Of a stretch of 64,000 nt of DNA, positions 53,330 through 62,971 are shown one piece after another. Within the stretch, counting starts at the first letter, position 1, and the number at the start of each line of letters is the position of its first letter. The notes under the pieces are model-generated. The model did not search any database. It was not told where the DNA came from and was given only the letters and a program-made list of their open reading frames with translations. This DNA is from Paludibacteraceae bacterium (GTDB lineage Bacteria; Bacteroidota; Bacteroidia; Bacteroidales; Paludibacteraceae), in NCBI GenBank assembly GCA_017559385.1, contig JAFYSK010000066.1, positions 1 to 64,000 on the forward strand, given 5' to 3'. The translations under genes were made by a program, and so were the position numbers.

Positions 53330-55072
53330 ATGAATAAGAAGAGTTTATTTTCATATATTATTGTATCTGCTATTCTGCTGCTGACAGGTTGTAACCCACC
53401 TGTTCAGCCAACGATTAGCATAGCGCCAACATCTATCACATTGAATTTGGATGAGACATATGCGCTACAAGCTACAATAAGCCCTGATAATGGTAATACA
53501 CCTATCACTTGGGAATCCAGCAATATGGATGTTGCCACAGTGGATGCTGAAGGTGTTGTGACTGCTAAAGAAGCCGGTACGACCACTATTATTGCCACTA
53601 TTGCAGATGCAGAACCCGCTAAATGTGTTGTAACTGTAGTGGATAATACTATCGTAATGCTCACTGACACGCTTGAACTATTCGTGGATGATACTTATCA
53701 ACTTGTAGCCAAATTACCTGCATGCGATACTACAGCACAACTCATCTGGACATCAGAAACCCCAGAGGTAGCTAATGTGGATGAGAATGGACTAGTAACA
53801 GTCAAGGCAGAAGGTACTGCTATCATTACAGCTTCTGCTGAAGGACTCAAATCTGCTCAATGCATCATTGTAGCTACACAGATTCAGAGTTCATTCCCTC
53901 GCAAATATCTTATAGAGCACTTTACGGGTGACCAATGCGGCTACTGCCCAAGCGGTATGTTTAGCATGGTAGAATATATTCAGCAAACCTCTACCCCATG
54001 TATCTGGGTGAGCCACCACCATGGATATAACCAAGACGAGTACACCATTCCAGAGAGCGCCAAGATTGCTTCTGCTTGCGGTGTAAGTGGTGCGCCTAAC
54101 ATGGCAATGAACCGTACCAAAATAATGGGTACAGCCATTGCTTTCCACCCAGGTTACTTGGTAGAAGATGGTATGGCTGAGACTATCGCTGACAAATGTG
54201 ATACCACAGCCGAAGCATCTGTAATGATTGATCATACCTATGACGCTGCAACTAAGCAACTCCATGTAACGGTTAGCGGTCTGGTTGCCAATACCAATGT
54301 GGAAGAGTATCTCCTTACTGTTATTATCAAGGAGAATGGTCTTATTGGTAAGCAAGCGGACTATTACTATTCATGGAAAGAGAAAGGTTACAAAGAGTTT
54401 ATGCACCCATGCGTAGCGCGTGACGTAATCAGCACAAGCCAATTGGGCGATACAGTCAAAGTGACTAACCATAGATACAGCCAATCATATACCTATACTA
54501 TAGCTGACAAATGGGTGCCTGAGAACTGCTGCGTGGTTGCCTACATCACTCCATTGAACAAGAAGCCAGTGATCAACGCAGAGGAGACTCCACTGATAGC
54601 AGGAACAACTGGCGGTGCTGAGTATTTGCCATTTGCTATCGCCGAGAACGAAACGCCTACCAATGCCACTAAACTGAGTTTTACAGAAGTAGAGTTAGAG
54701 AAACCATCCAATGATAAATTGAACGTCAAACTGATTGCGTCTAAGTCTACTCGTTCTGACTTCTATGGTCCACTGAAAATGGTTATCAATCTAGAATTCA
54801 ACACAACAAATTCTAGCATTCCTGTTGGTACATACGAGTTTGCAGAAGGAAACGAAGTAAACACATTCTCTGCTGGTACAGTAGATTATGCGACACAAAG
54901 TTTCGGTGCTTCACTCATGCAATACCGTCAAGCAAGTGATTTAACAAGCGTACGCCACACATGGCGTATTAAGAGCGGTAGTGTGACCGTTAACGAAGAT
55001 GGTAGCATCGTAGCTGAGGGAAAAATAGATAATGGTAAAAACTTTGCATTTACCTATACTCCTGCTCAATAA
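53330..55072 (+). CDS. Lipoprotein with two Ig-like (BIG2) domains and an Omp28 domain, paralogue
   Basis: A 580-residue copy of the previous gene: lipobox LTGC (C21), Ig-like domains (ITWESSNMDVATVDAEGVVT; LIWTSETPEVANVDENGLVT), then LIEHFTGDQCGYCPSGMFSM and SHHHGYNQDEYTI. The two copies agree best in the Omp28 part and differ in the Ig-like part. The run ends with a strong terminator at 55096-55132. Confidence 0.87.
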   Translation: MNKKSLFSYIIVSAILLLTGCNPPVQPTISIAPTSITLNLDETYALQATISPDNGNTPITWESSNMDVATVDAEGVVTAKEAGTTTIIATIADAEPAKCVVTVVDNTIVMLTDTLELFVDDTYQLVAKLPACDTTAQLIWTSETPEVANVDENGLVTVKAEGTAIITASAEGLKSAQCIIVATQIQSSFPRKYLIEHFTGDQCGYCPSGMFSMVEYIQQTSTPCIWVSHHHGYNQDEYTIPESAKIASACGVSGAPNMAMNRTKIMGTAIAFHPGYLVEDGMAETIADKCDTTAEASVMIDHTYDAATKQLHVTVSGLVANTNVEEYLLTVIIKENGLIGKQADYYYSWKEKGYKEFMHPCVARDVISTSQLGDTVKVTNHRYSQSYTYTIADKWVPENCCVVAYITPLNKKPVINAEETPLIAGTTGGAEYLPFAIAENETPTNATKLSFTEVELEKPSNDKLNVKLIASKSTRSDFYGPLKMVINLEFNTTNSSIPVGTYEFAEGNEVNTFSAGTVDYATQSFGASLMQYRQASDLTSVRHTWRIKSGSVTVNEDGSIVAEGKIDNGKNFAFTYTPAQ

Positions 55073-55095
55073 GCTAAGTATTGTAAGTTGACAAT

Positions 55096-55132
55096 AATAA
55101 TCCCCGCACTCGAATGAGTAGCGGGGATTATT
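55096..55132 (+). terminator. Terminator of the plus-strand envelope operon
   Basis: Perfect 12-bp stem AATAATCCCCGC / GCGGGGATTATT with a 13-base loop, followed by TGTTTATT. Confidence 0.85.
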
Positions 55133-55205
55133 GTTTATTCAATTTGACTAGATAGACTAGATCAACGAGTAGAACAAGATTAACTAGTTGACTAGAAACT
55201 AGTGA

Positions 55206-56039
55206 TTAGCGATAAGCTCTACGATAAGCATCAGCCCATTCACTGCGTTGACCAGCATAATAGAAATCGGCAGTCTTAGGCCAATCGTAGTTTTGTGTAC
55301 AATTGAAGAAGCAGTGGATATGCCATCTCCATTTAGCCTCCATACCTTTGACTGCTGGATTATTAGTCAACTCATAGCCTTGCGTTGCAGCCACCTCTTG
55401 AATATAGTCGCCTAGCCATTTGTATTCGGAATATGGATCAGTCATAATCTCACAACCATAGGTGAGATAGACAGAGGCTTTCTCGATAGGTTGGTCAGCA
55501 CGATTGACATTATAATACTCCTCAAAGTAGAGTTTGAAGTCCTCCCAAAGTTCGTAATTGGTAGGTACTTTTATTTGATAGTCCATGTCATCATACGAGG
55601 TAGTTTGATTCGCTTGTGTAGATGCTGAAATGCGAACTGCGGTATGCTGATCTATATTCTGCAGCGTAACTACATTATCATTGTTCATTGCATATACAAA
55701 CCAAACAATCATAGGAGTTATCGCAAGTACCACAAGAACAATGGCACCAACCACCCACTTGACCCAAGATTTGGATGATTTGCTAGCTACAGATGGACTT
55801 GGAGTAGATGGAGCAGATGGAGTAACAGGAGTAGCTTCAAGCGCTTGCTTAGGAGTAACAGGTTGTTTTGGTGAATCACCTGCTTCTGCTGCAGTAGCTG
55901 CTGCTTGGGCTTTAAGTTTTTTGTATTGCTGACGAATTTGTTGTAAGGTATACTGTGTACCACATTTCTTACAAACAAAGCCATCGTCTTGTTTTACAAT
56001 CTTGTGTGAACCACACACATCACATTTAATCTTTTCCAT
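55206..56039 (-). CDS. Zinc-ribbon membrane protein of unknown function
   Basis: A 277-residue protein. The start at 56039 (MEKIKCDVCGS) is chosen because it begins the zinc ribbon C-x2-C...C-x2-C (C6, C9, C23, C26). A helix, a Pro/Ser/Thr linker (about residues 65-95) and one membrane segment (WVVGAIVLVVLAITPMIVWF) follow, then a domain with YCYEIM-like and WRWHIHCFFNCTQNYDWP features outside the membrane. I do not recognise the outer domain. The gene is between opposed terminators and stands alone. Confidence 0.65.
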   Translation of the reverse strand: MEKIKCDVCGSHKIVKQDDGFVCKKCGTQYTLQQIRQQYKKLKAQAAATAAEAGDSPKQPVTPKQALEATPVTPSAPSTPSPSVASKSSKSWVKWVVGAIVLVVLAITPMIVWFVYAMNNDNVVTLQNIDQHTAVRISASTQANQTTSYDDMDYQIKVPTNYELWEDFKLYFEEYYNVNRADQPIEKASVYLTYGCEIMTDPYSEYKWLGDYIQEVAATQGYELTNNPAVKGMEAKWRWHIHCFFNCTQNYDWPKTADFYYAGQRSEWADAYRRAYR

Positions 56040-56054
56040 AGTATTATGAATTAC

Positions 56055-56086
56055 TTCAACAACCGCCCGCATAAGCGGTTGTTGAA
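56055..56086 (-). terminator. Hairpin before the zinc-ribbon gene
   Basis: Perfect 12-bp stem TTCAACAACCGC / GCGGTTGTTGAA, 8-base loop. It lies between the stop of the 1007-residue gene and the zinc-ribbon start; the T-run is weak. Confidence 0.6.
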
Positions 56087-56097
56087 GATGAGTCTAA

Positions 56098-59000
56098 TTA
56101 TTGAATCTGCACACCTTGTGCGTTGTAGATTTTACCATCGCGGATAATCAAGATTTGGCCATTGATGATGAGCTTCATGGCAGTTGGTTTGCCACCAATG
56201 ATATCACCGCAGTTACCGCCGAAGATATCCTCAACACCAGTCTCGAGTTCGCCTTCGAACCACAAGGTCAATGACTTACCATAAACCCAAGGAGCTGTCA
56301 CTTCCTCACCAAAGAGGAATCCATGTTCGCCTAGCCATGTTTGGCTTATGTCCTCAGCCTTGATGTTAGCGCCCTCGGTAGTGGTGTCTGTGAGTTGGAT
56401 AGTTGCATCCAATGGAGCTAAGTCAGAAATCACATAGTTATTCTTGAAGTTCTTCTCAGCTGCGAAATAGAGGCGTGGCCACTCTGATTGTGGTTTGCTC
56501 CAATCCACATTATCCCAATCATATTCATAATCATCGCCACTGGAGAAACCAATCACGCGGTGAGCAATCACATCCTTGCCTTCTGGTACGCTGATAGCAG
56601 TAAGACCTACGAGGTTGTTCTCAACGAGGATGGCTGTAGAAGAACCAGTAGCATCGGTTTCTACCTCACCTACGATACCGCCCACTTTACCAGCGGTAGC
56701 AGAAGCGTCGAGTGTAAGGGTACCTTCAACCACGCAGTTGCTAATCAAAGAGCGACCGCTGAAGCCTACGATACCACCGATGGTGTTGTTACTATATAGA
56801 TCTGCATCTACACGGCAGTTATATACAGGTTCGCCACTGCTAATCTCGCTGGTGATACCACCTACGATCTTACCTTCAGCCTGACCAGTAAAGACGCAAG
56901 CGTGGATATTAGTGAAGGTTTGTGATTTACCAATCACACCACCCACATGAGCATCTGGAGCAGAAATAACAGCATCAGTTACAGAGCAAGTGTGTACATC
57001 TAGGTTGAGAGCAGCTTCGCCCACCAATGTACCTACGATTTGCTCATAGCCTACACCCTTGATGATAGGATTGAAGACATGTACATTGCTCAATTCAGCG
57101 AATACATCTACACCTTCGTCGGTAACACCACCTTGCATATAATCTGCGAGGATACCTGCAGGATTGAGGTGCTTAGAAGAAAGTACGAGAACAGGGTTTT
57201 CGAATTTGATATTTTGTACCTTAACACTATCTTTCATTGTTCCAAACAAACCACCACCTACGAGGCAAAGATTGCTGAGGGTGTGGTTCTTACCATCCAA
57301 AGAGCCAAGGAATGCTTTCTTAGGGCCTTCAAATGGTTCGCCTAGAAAATCAATATCATTCACCACTTCGTAGTAAGCGGAAGGATTGTTGTCGATAAGG
57401 CAGAAGTCGTGCGCGCACGCTATTTGATAAGGATCTTCTGCGGTACCACTACCCTTGATGCTAGAACTGTTGAGTGGTAGAGGGGTATAGTGCATGGTCA
57501 AAGCGCCATTCTTTTGGTATACGCACATGATGGAAGGATTAGCACCTTTATCCATCAGATAAACCATATTGAGTTCGCCCATCTCTGCGCTCTTGCCATA
57601 GTCAAGAAGGATCTCGCCCTTGGTGTTACAAACGAGCAAGGCAGTTTCTTTGTCAGAGGTGTTGTTTGGGTTGTAGCGTTTAACGAGCACCATATACTCG
57701 CGCGCATCATCGGTATGCATGAGCCATGGGTTGAGCGCCTCAGTAGTGATATTTACTGTAGCTGCCTCGATGTATTTACCGAGGTTGATGTTCTCATAGC
57801 GGTTGAAGGTACCGTCGGCATTGAGCCATGCGATATCTTGGCTGATAGTGCCATCCTTCTCGTTGTTACCTTGCAAGAGGGCTACTGCATACTCATAAGT
57901 GTTTGCCTTAGCATAGCGGTCAATTTGTGATGAAATAGTGCGACCATCTTCTAGATAGACGGAGATTTCTGCACGAGGGGTGCAAGATGGTAGATCCACA
58001 AAGAAGAACTCGCCATCGTACTCCTCCTTCATAAACATCCATTGTTCCTCTTGGCCTACTACAGGACTCATCTTGATACGACCCAAAGTGTTCTCGGCGA
58101 TGGTATTCAACTGATTACCATCTACGTCATACTTATAGAAAGAGGTAATCGAACCATCTGACTCCAGGTTGTACTTCTCCATGGTGATGATATACGCAGG
58201 TTTGGTACCATCATAGTTGAGGAGAATATCCTTGGCACCTTCCAGTCCACCAAGCATTGGGAAAGTATATAGCAGTTTTTGATTCTGATCTTGGGTGATA
58301 GGAATCTTAGTGGTATGTACCGTCTTAAAGATCTTGTTGATAAAAGTAATCACCAGATTATTGTCAGGGTTCACCACTGGGTCTTGATCCAGCGGAGTGT
58401 TAGGATCAAAGTATGGTTTCTCATATTGTTGCAAGACATAGTATTGGTCGTATCCAGATTGTACCATGAAGATAGGTTGCAAGTCGGTCAGTGCAGCTAC
58501 ATTGGCATAAGGCACGCGGAAGGTATGACGAATACCATTCTTGTCGCCATACGCCGCCTTGCGACGAATATCGTAGCAGAGCGTATAGTTCTTGGTTGAA
58601 GATGCACTATCACGAGCAAAGATCATCACATAGTTCTCGTTGAACTCAGATGTGTTTTGTGCATATATCTGGCGTCCCTCAACCGTAGCAATAGGCTCGG
58701 TGACAGTCTCACCATTGCTGATAGAGAACACATGGTTGAAATGTTTACCCTCGTAGTTCTTAGTTTGTGCGTGAAGGAAGAGCATCAGCTCGTATTTGTC
58801 ATCGCTATTGAAGAACTGTTTGGTGACCAATGGATTGATCTCTGCTTGGTTGATGGCTATCATCGTAGAGTCCAACTTCAGTGAATCTACGATAGTACCT
58901 ACATGTTCTTTGCTGTCATTATAGACAGTTAGCGTCACCATGGTGTAGCCGCCATACTTCTTCTCGAAGGAAGCGGTATAGGTCCATGTGGTGCCATCAG

Positions 59001-59121
59001 GTGCATTCAGGAAGCCGTAGTTGTCTACAGGTCCTGATTGGCTAGTTTGTGCCATTGCACTACCTACCCCCATGATAAACATAGTGCATAACACAATTGT
59101 AAAATTCAAAATCTTTTTCAT
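56098..59121 (-). CDS. Large secreted protein with beta-helix-like repeats and T9SS-type tail
   Basis: A 1007-residue protein with a signal peptide (ending GVGSAMAQ). The first two-thirds are beta-rich and without a recognised domain. Residues about 600-850 hold GLUG-like repeats (GGIVGFSGRSLISNCVVEGT; GGVIGKSQTFTNIHACVFTG), typical of surface beta-helices. The end NGQILIIRDGKIYNAQGVQI matches the tail of the endonuclease I protein at 42158. It is probably a T9SS cargo on the cell surface; a binding or adhesion role is a guess. Confidence 0.75.
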   Translation of the reverse strand: MKKILNFTIVLCTMFIMGVGSAMAQTSQSGPVDNYGFLNAPDGTTWTYTASFEKKYGGYTMVTLTVYNDSKEHVGTIVDSLKLDSTMIAINQAEINPLVTKQFFNSDDKYELMLFLHAQTKNYEGKHFNHVFSISNGETVTEPIATVEGRQIYAQNTSEFNENYVMIFARDSASSTKNYTLCYDIRRKAAYGDKNGIRHTFRVPYANVAALTDLQPIFMVQSGYDQYYVLQQYEKPYFDPNTPLDQDPVVNPDNNLVITFINKIFKTVHTTKIPITQDQNQKLLYTFPMLGGLEGAKDILLNYDGTKPAYIITMEKYNLESDGSITSFYKYDVDGNQLNTIAENTLGRIKMSPVVGQEEQWMFMKEEYDGEFFFVDLPSCTPRAEISVYLEDGRTISSQIDRYAKANTYEYAVALLQGNNEKDGTISQDIAWLNADGTFNRYENINLGKYIEAATVNITTEALNPWLMHTDDAREYMVLVKRYNPNNTSDKETALLVCNTKGEILLDYGKSAEMGELNMVYLMDKGANPSIMCVYQKNGALTMHYTPLPLNSSSIKGSGTAEDPYQIACAHDFCLIDNNPSAYYEVVNDIDFLGEPFEGPKKAFLGSLDGKNHTLSNLCLVGGGLFGTMKDSVKVQNIKFENPVLVLSSKHLNPAGILADYMQGGVTDEGVDVFAELSNVHVFNPIIKGVGYEQIVGTLVGEAALNLDVHTCSVTDAVISAPDAHVGGVIGKSQTFTNIHACVFTGQAEGKIVGGITSEISSGEPVYNCRVDADLYSNNTIGGIVGFSGRSLISNCVVEGTLTLDASATAGKVGGIVGEVETDATGSSTAILVENNLVGLTAISVPEGKDVIAHRVIGFSSGDDYEYDWDNVDWSKPQSEWPRLYFAAEKNFKNNYVISDLAPLDATIQLTDTTTEGANIKAEDISQTWLGEHGFLFGEEVTAPWVYGKSLTLWFEGELETGVEDIFGGNCGDIIGGKPTAMKLIINGQILIIRDGKIYNAQGVQIQ

Positions 59122-59214
59122 ATCCTTAGTTGTTTAATAGTAATCGTTTTTTGCGCCTATTCAAGGGACTATAGAGATACTAGATGCTCTAGACGCTCTA
59201 GATGGCGCACTCTC

Positions 59215-61341
59215 TTACTTCTTTATTCCGTCGCGCTCGAGCAGGGCATCAATACTTGGCTCACCACCGCGGAAGGCACGATAGAGGTCCATAGGTTTGG
59301 CACTACCACCCTTCTCTAGGATATTCTTGCGATACAAGTCAGCTGCAGTCTTATCGAAGATGCTACCGTTTTTAGCCTTAGCAGCCTTGAAGACAGAGTA
59401 TGCGTCAGCATCTAGAAGTTCAGACCACTTGTAGCTATAGTATCCGGCTGCGTAGCCGCCAGAGAAGATATGGGTAAAGGCATATTCCATATGGGTACCT
59501 GGTACTAGAGGCAAGACTTGTACACCAGCCATCGCTTGGTCACCGAACTTGATGACAGCCTCCGTAGCGGTCATGTTGCTTGGCACTACGAAAGGTTCGG
59601 TCAGGGTATGCCAAGCCATATCTAGGTAGCCAAATGATAATTGGCGAACGCACGCATAAGCTACATGGTAGTTAGCAGCTGCTTGGATCTTGTCCACTAA
59701 GTCTTGAGGAATCACTTCGCCAGTCTCGTAGTGTTTAGCAAAAGTATCAAGGAACTCTTTCTCGCTAAGGAAGTTCTCGTTGAATTGGCTAGGGAGTTCC
59801 ACAAAGTCGCGTGGCACATTGGTACCATTCTGAGCAGCATATTGACATTGAGTGAGCATACCATGCAAACCATGACCAAACTCGTGGAGGAAGGTCTCTA
59901 CCTCGTCATAAGAGAACAACGCTGGCTTAGTATCTGTAGCACGGGTGAAGTTCATCACGTTAACCACATGAGGACGGTGATTGGTTTTGCCATCCATGTA
60001 TTGCTCTTGGAAGTTGTTCATCCATGCGCCACCGCGTTTACCCTCGCGTGGGTGGAAGTCGGCGTAATATACAGCTAGGAACTTGCCCTTAGCGTCAAAC
60101 ACCTCATATGCTGTTACTTCAGGATGATATACTTGGATATTCTTATTCTCCTTGAAGGTCACACCATAAAGGCGTTTAGCTAGTCCGAAGACACCTTCGA
60201 TGACATTCTCCTTTTTGAAGTATGGACGGAGCAAGTCGTCAGAGATAGCATATTTTTCCTCTTTTAGTTGCTTGCTATAGAAGCTAAAGTCCCATGGTTG
60301 GAGGGTAGCATAGAAGCCTTTGTTTTTAGCAAACTCTTGCAACTCTGCCACTTCTTGCTTAGCTACAGGCATATAACTCTCGCGTAGTTGGTCTAGGAAG
60401 TTCATCACATTCTCCTTGCTCTCAGCGCAAGTTTTGGTTAGCGACTTGTCGGCATGGCAAGCCTCGTCAAATAGTTGAGCTAAAGCTAGACGCGTATTGA
60501 CGATATCGATGATGATTTGTGTATTATCGAATTCGCCACCGATTGCGCGGCTGTTGTATGCTGTATATAGTTCGCGACGAATATCACGATTCTGGCAATC
60601 CTCCATCACAGGGATATAGGTGGTTGGTTTGAGGTCAAGAAGCCATCCTTGAAGTCCTTTCTTCTCGGCATTGGCCTTGAGCATAGCTTTGGTGTCATCT
60701 TTAAGACCTGCTAGGTCAGCCTCGTTGGTGATGAGCATGGTCCAAGCGTTGGTTGCTTTGAGCACGTTTTGTCCATATACCAAAGTGAGCTGAGATAGTT
60801 TAGCGCTGAGATCTTTGTAGATCACTTTTTGCTCTGGATTGAGGTTAGCACCATTATTGGCAAATGACTCGTAGATATCCTCTAGGAGTTTCTTTTGTGC
60901 AGGGTTAAGTTTGAGATTATCTTTTTGGTCATACACAGCTTTGATTCGTTTGAAGAGTCCCTCGTTGAGGCGGATAGTAGCTGAGTACTCCGACATTTTT
61001 GGAGAGAGCTCCATAGCGATAGCTTGGAGTTCGTCGTTGGTTTCTGCAGAGGTGAGGTTGTAGAAGCAACCTGCTACCATAGAGAGCAGTTCGCCTGATT
61101 TCTCATATGCCTCGATGGTGTTCTTGAAGGTAGGAGCAGCAGGGTTGTTAACGATAGCATCGATCTCCGCCAAACCTTGCTTGATACCTTCCTCAAACGC
61201 AGGCATGTAATGTTCTGGTTTGATGTCATTGAATGGATAGGTTCCGTGTGGTGTTTTCCACTCCTTGTAGTGGAAGAATGGGTTGGCACTCGCCAACAAA
61301 GTTACTGCCATTGCAGCCATAGTCAAAATTGATTTTTTCAT
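59215..61341 (-). CDS. M3-family peptidyl-dipeptidase (Dcp type)
   Basis: A 708-residue zinc metallopeptidase with a signal peptide (ending LLASANPF), so it works in the periplasm or outside. The active site is FLHEFGHGLHGML (HExxH), with the downstream third ligand Glu in the ELPSQFNENFL region, and the substrate loop AFTHIFSGGYAAGYYSYKWS. It removes dipeptides from the C-terminus of peptides. The length is typical for Dcp. Confidence 0.93.
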   Translation of the reverse strand: MKKSILTMAAMAVTLLASANPFFHYKEWKTPHGTYPFNDIKPEHYMPAFEEGIKQGLAEIDAIVNNPAAPTFKNTIEAYEKSGELLSMVAGCFYNLTSAETNDELQAIAMELSPKMSEYSATIRLNEGLFKRIKAVYDQKDNLKLNPAQKKLLEDIYESFANNGANLNPEQKVIYKDLSAKLSQLTLVYGQNVLKATNAWTMLITNEADLAGLKDDTKAMLKANAEKKGLQGWLLDLKPTTYIPVMEDCQNRDIRRELYTAYNSRAIGGEFDNTQIIIDIVNTRLALAQLFDEACHADKSLTKTCAESKENVMNFLDQLRESYMPVAKQEVAELQEFAKNKGFYATLQPWDFSFYSKQLKEEKYAISDDLLRPYFKKENVIEGVFGLAKRLYGVTFKENKNIQVYHPEVTAYEVFDAKGKFLAVYYADFHPREGKRGGAWMNNFQEQYMDGKTNHRPHVVNVMNFTRATDTKPALFSYDEVETFLHEFGHGLHGMLTQCQYAAQNGTNVPRDFVELPSQFNENFLSEKEFLDTFAKHYETGEVIPQDLVDKIQAAANYHVAYACVRQLSFGYLDMAWHTLTEPFVVPSNMTATEAVIKFGDQAMAGVQVLPLVPGTHMEYAFTHIFSGGYAAGYYSYKWSELLDADAYSVFKAAKAKNGSIFDKTAADLYRKNILEKGGSAKPMDLYRAFRGGEPSIDALLERDGIKK

Positions 61342-61371
61342 ATTGTTAAAATGTTCTAAAGTTCAAAAGAA

Positions 61372-62208
61372 TTAAAAAATTATATTGTTAGCTTGATATT
61401 TGTAGAGCGTATTATGAGAGATATGTTGGACTTCCGCTTTGTCTTCAGCATTAATATCTACTCTATATGTAGAACGAATCAAACCAAGAAAATCACTCCA
61501 AAAACATAATTGAACATAATATCGGTTACCGGTATTCCTATAAATACGTGGACGAATGTCATACTGCTCTAAATTAGTATCTATTGATGGAGATAATGTC
61601 CGAGATTTAATCTTAGACAAATCTTCTTGCGTATATACATATGTCAGTTGCGAATAAAACTTATTAAAATAATGCTTTAAACATTCAAGCATGCATGCCT
61701 TCCATGCACCTGAAGTAGATTTTTGAAAGAAGATATATTCAAATAAATGTATGCTAACCATATCTGCTCCTACTTTCACATATGGAATAGTACAATCATG
61801 TTGATTGTTGAGATTAAAAAGATTTTGCATAACAGATAATTCAATACTATCACTCTTGAATATATCCTTATCCTCCGGTTTGAAAGTCGTCCATATTGAT
61901 GAATATTCTGCCTTTGACATAACCTCCTGCAAGTTATGTGCCATAATAATAAATTCGTTATCTTTCTCCAAAATTATTTCCATCATAGATTCTAGATCTT
62001 GGGAGAAAGTTTTGCGTAATTGTTTTTCTATTTTTTGTTGTTTAGATTTAGAAACTTTGGCATCAACAATCGATTCATATTCCTGTATTATTAGACTTTT
62101 TCTTGTAGAATCTACTTCGTAGGTTGATAATAGTTCATTTATATCTTGTGCTGATACATAAGATATAACTTCCAAACATATTAATATTAGAAATAAATAA
62201 CGCTTCAT
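61372..62208 (-). CDS. Secreted protein of unknown function
   Basis: A 278-residue protein with a signal peptide (MKRYLFLILICLEVISYVSA). The mature part is rich in helices (LEQRL-like K/E stretches at about 50-100) and ends in a beta-like region YYVQLCFWSDFLGLIRSTYR. I do not recognise a family. Base composition is more A/T-rich than its neighbours, suggesting a recently acquired gene. It follows no clear operon partner. Confidence 0.65.
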   Translation of the reverse strand: MKRYLFLILICLEVISYVSAQDINELLSTYEVDSTRKSLIIQEYESIVDAKVSKSKQQKIEKQLRKTFSQDLESMMEIILEKDNEFIIMAHNLQEVMSKAEYSSIWTTFKPEDKDIFKSDSIELSVMQNLFNLNNQHDCTIPYVKVGADMVSIHLFEYIFFQKSTSGAWKACMLECLKHYFNKFYSQLTYVYTQEDLSKIKSRTLSPSIDTNLEQYDIRPRIYRNTGNRYYVQLCFWSDFLGLIRSTYRVDINAEDKAEVQHISHNTLYKYQANNIIF

Positions 62209-62228
62209 ACTATTATAATCTTTTTAGT

Positions 62229-62849
62229 TCAAAATTGTATTTCCCCAAAGAACGCTGGTAGGTGGAACGCTGGTGCCTCTGCTTCGATCGGATTCCACGA
62301 AGCATAATGTTTCATCGGCGTTTTATCGCCACATTTGTATAAGTTAGCACGGCGACTATGCTCCTTGGTAAGGTCTAATTCTATCAATGATAACGGAATA
62401 CCAATTAGCAATGTCCAATGTGCTGCACAGAGTTGTTGGCCATAGCGTTGGATAGAAGCGAGTTGCTCGGGATTGAGTCGAACAACATCCACCTTACGCT
62501 CTTTGCGATGGGATGCATTGCATACGCCTGCTGGGTTGAACTCGAAGTTCCAGTAATGGGTATTATCTTGGTCAGCAATAAAGATCTCCACACAGGCATC
62601 TTCATTAACGAGTTCGAGGTCGTTGGCCTTGGTAGAGAGTGGCAGTTCGCCTTTGACTTCATATCGAACATAGAGCATTTGGTCGGTATGTGCGAGGATA
62701 AAAGTCGTCTGTGGTGCAGCAGGATAGAGCTCAGGCCAATTGATCTGGTCTATACATCCAGTAACTGTCATGCTAGCCATTGCTGCATCTATCTGCGCGA
62801 GTGTCTTACTCGCCAACTCAGGTATGTATGTCGATTTTATCGTTTTCAT
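62229..62849 (-). CDS. Carbohydrate-binding (CBM9-like) domain protein
   Basis: A 206-residue protein. The Met at 62849 (MKTIKSTYIPEL) is chosen; the longer frame has an unrelated start. It is a single beta-sandwich of the CBM9-like type: LYVRYEVKGELP, EDACVEIFIADQDNTHYWNF and EFNPAGVCNASHR. No signal peptide is visible, which is unusual for a carbohydrate-binding protein but common in this stand-alone group. The ligand is unknown. Confidence 0.75.
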   Translation of the reverse strand: MKTIKSTYIPELASKTLAQIDAAMASMTVTGCIDQINWPELYPAAPQTTFILAHTDQMLYVRYEVKGELPLSTKANDLELVNEDACVEIFIADQDNTHYWNFEFNPAGVCNASHRKERKVDVVRLNPEQLASIQRYGQQLCAAHWTLLIGIPLSLIELDLTKEHSRRANLYKCGDKTPMKHYASWNPIEAEAPAFHLPAFFGEIQF

Positions 62850-62971
62850 ATATTGGGTTGTGTGGTATTGTATAGTAGTTGTGTAGGTTGGGCTTTCCGC
62901 TACCCTTGCGCTACCTTTGCGCAACATCTCATCGCCGTAAACCTATAACCTCTCACCTTTACTATAATCTA

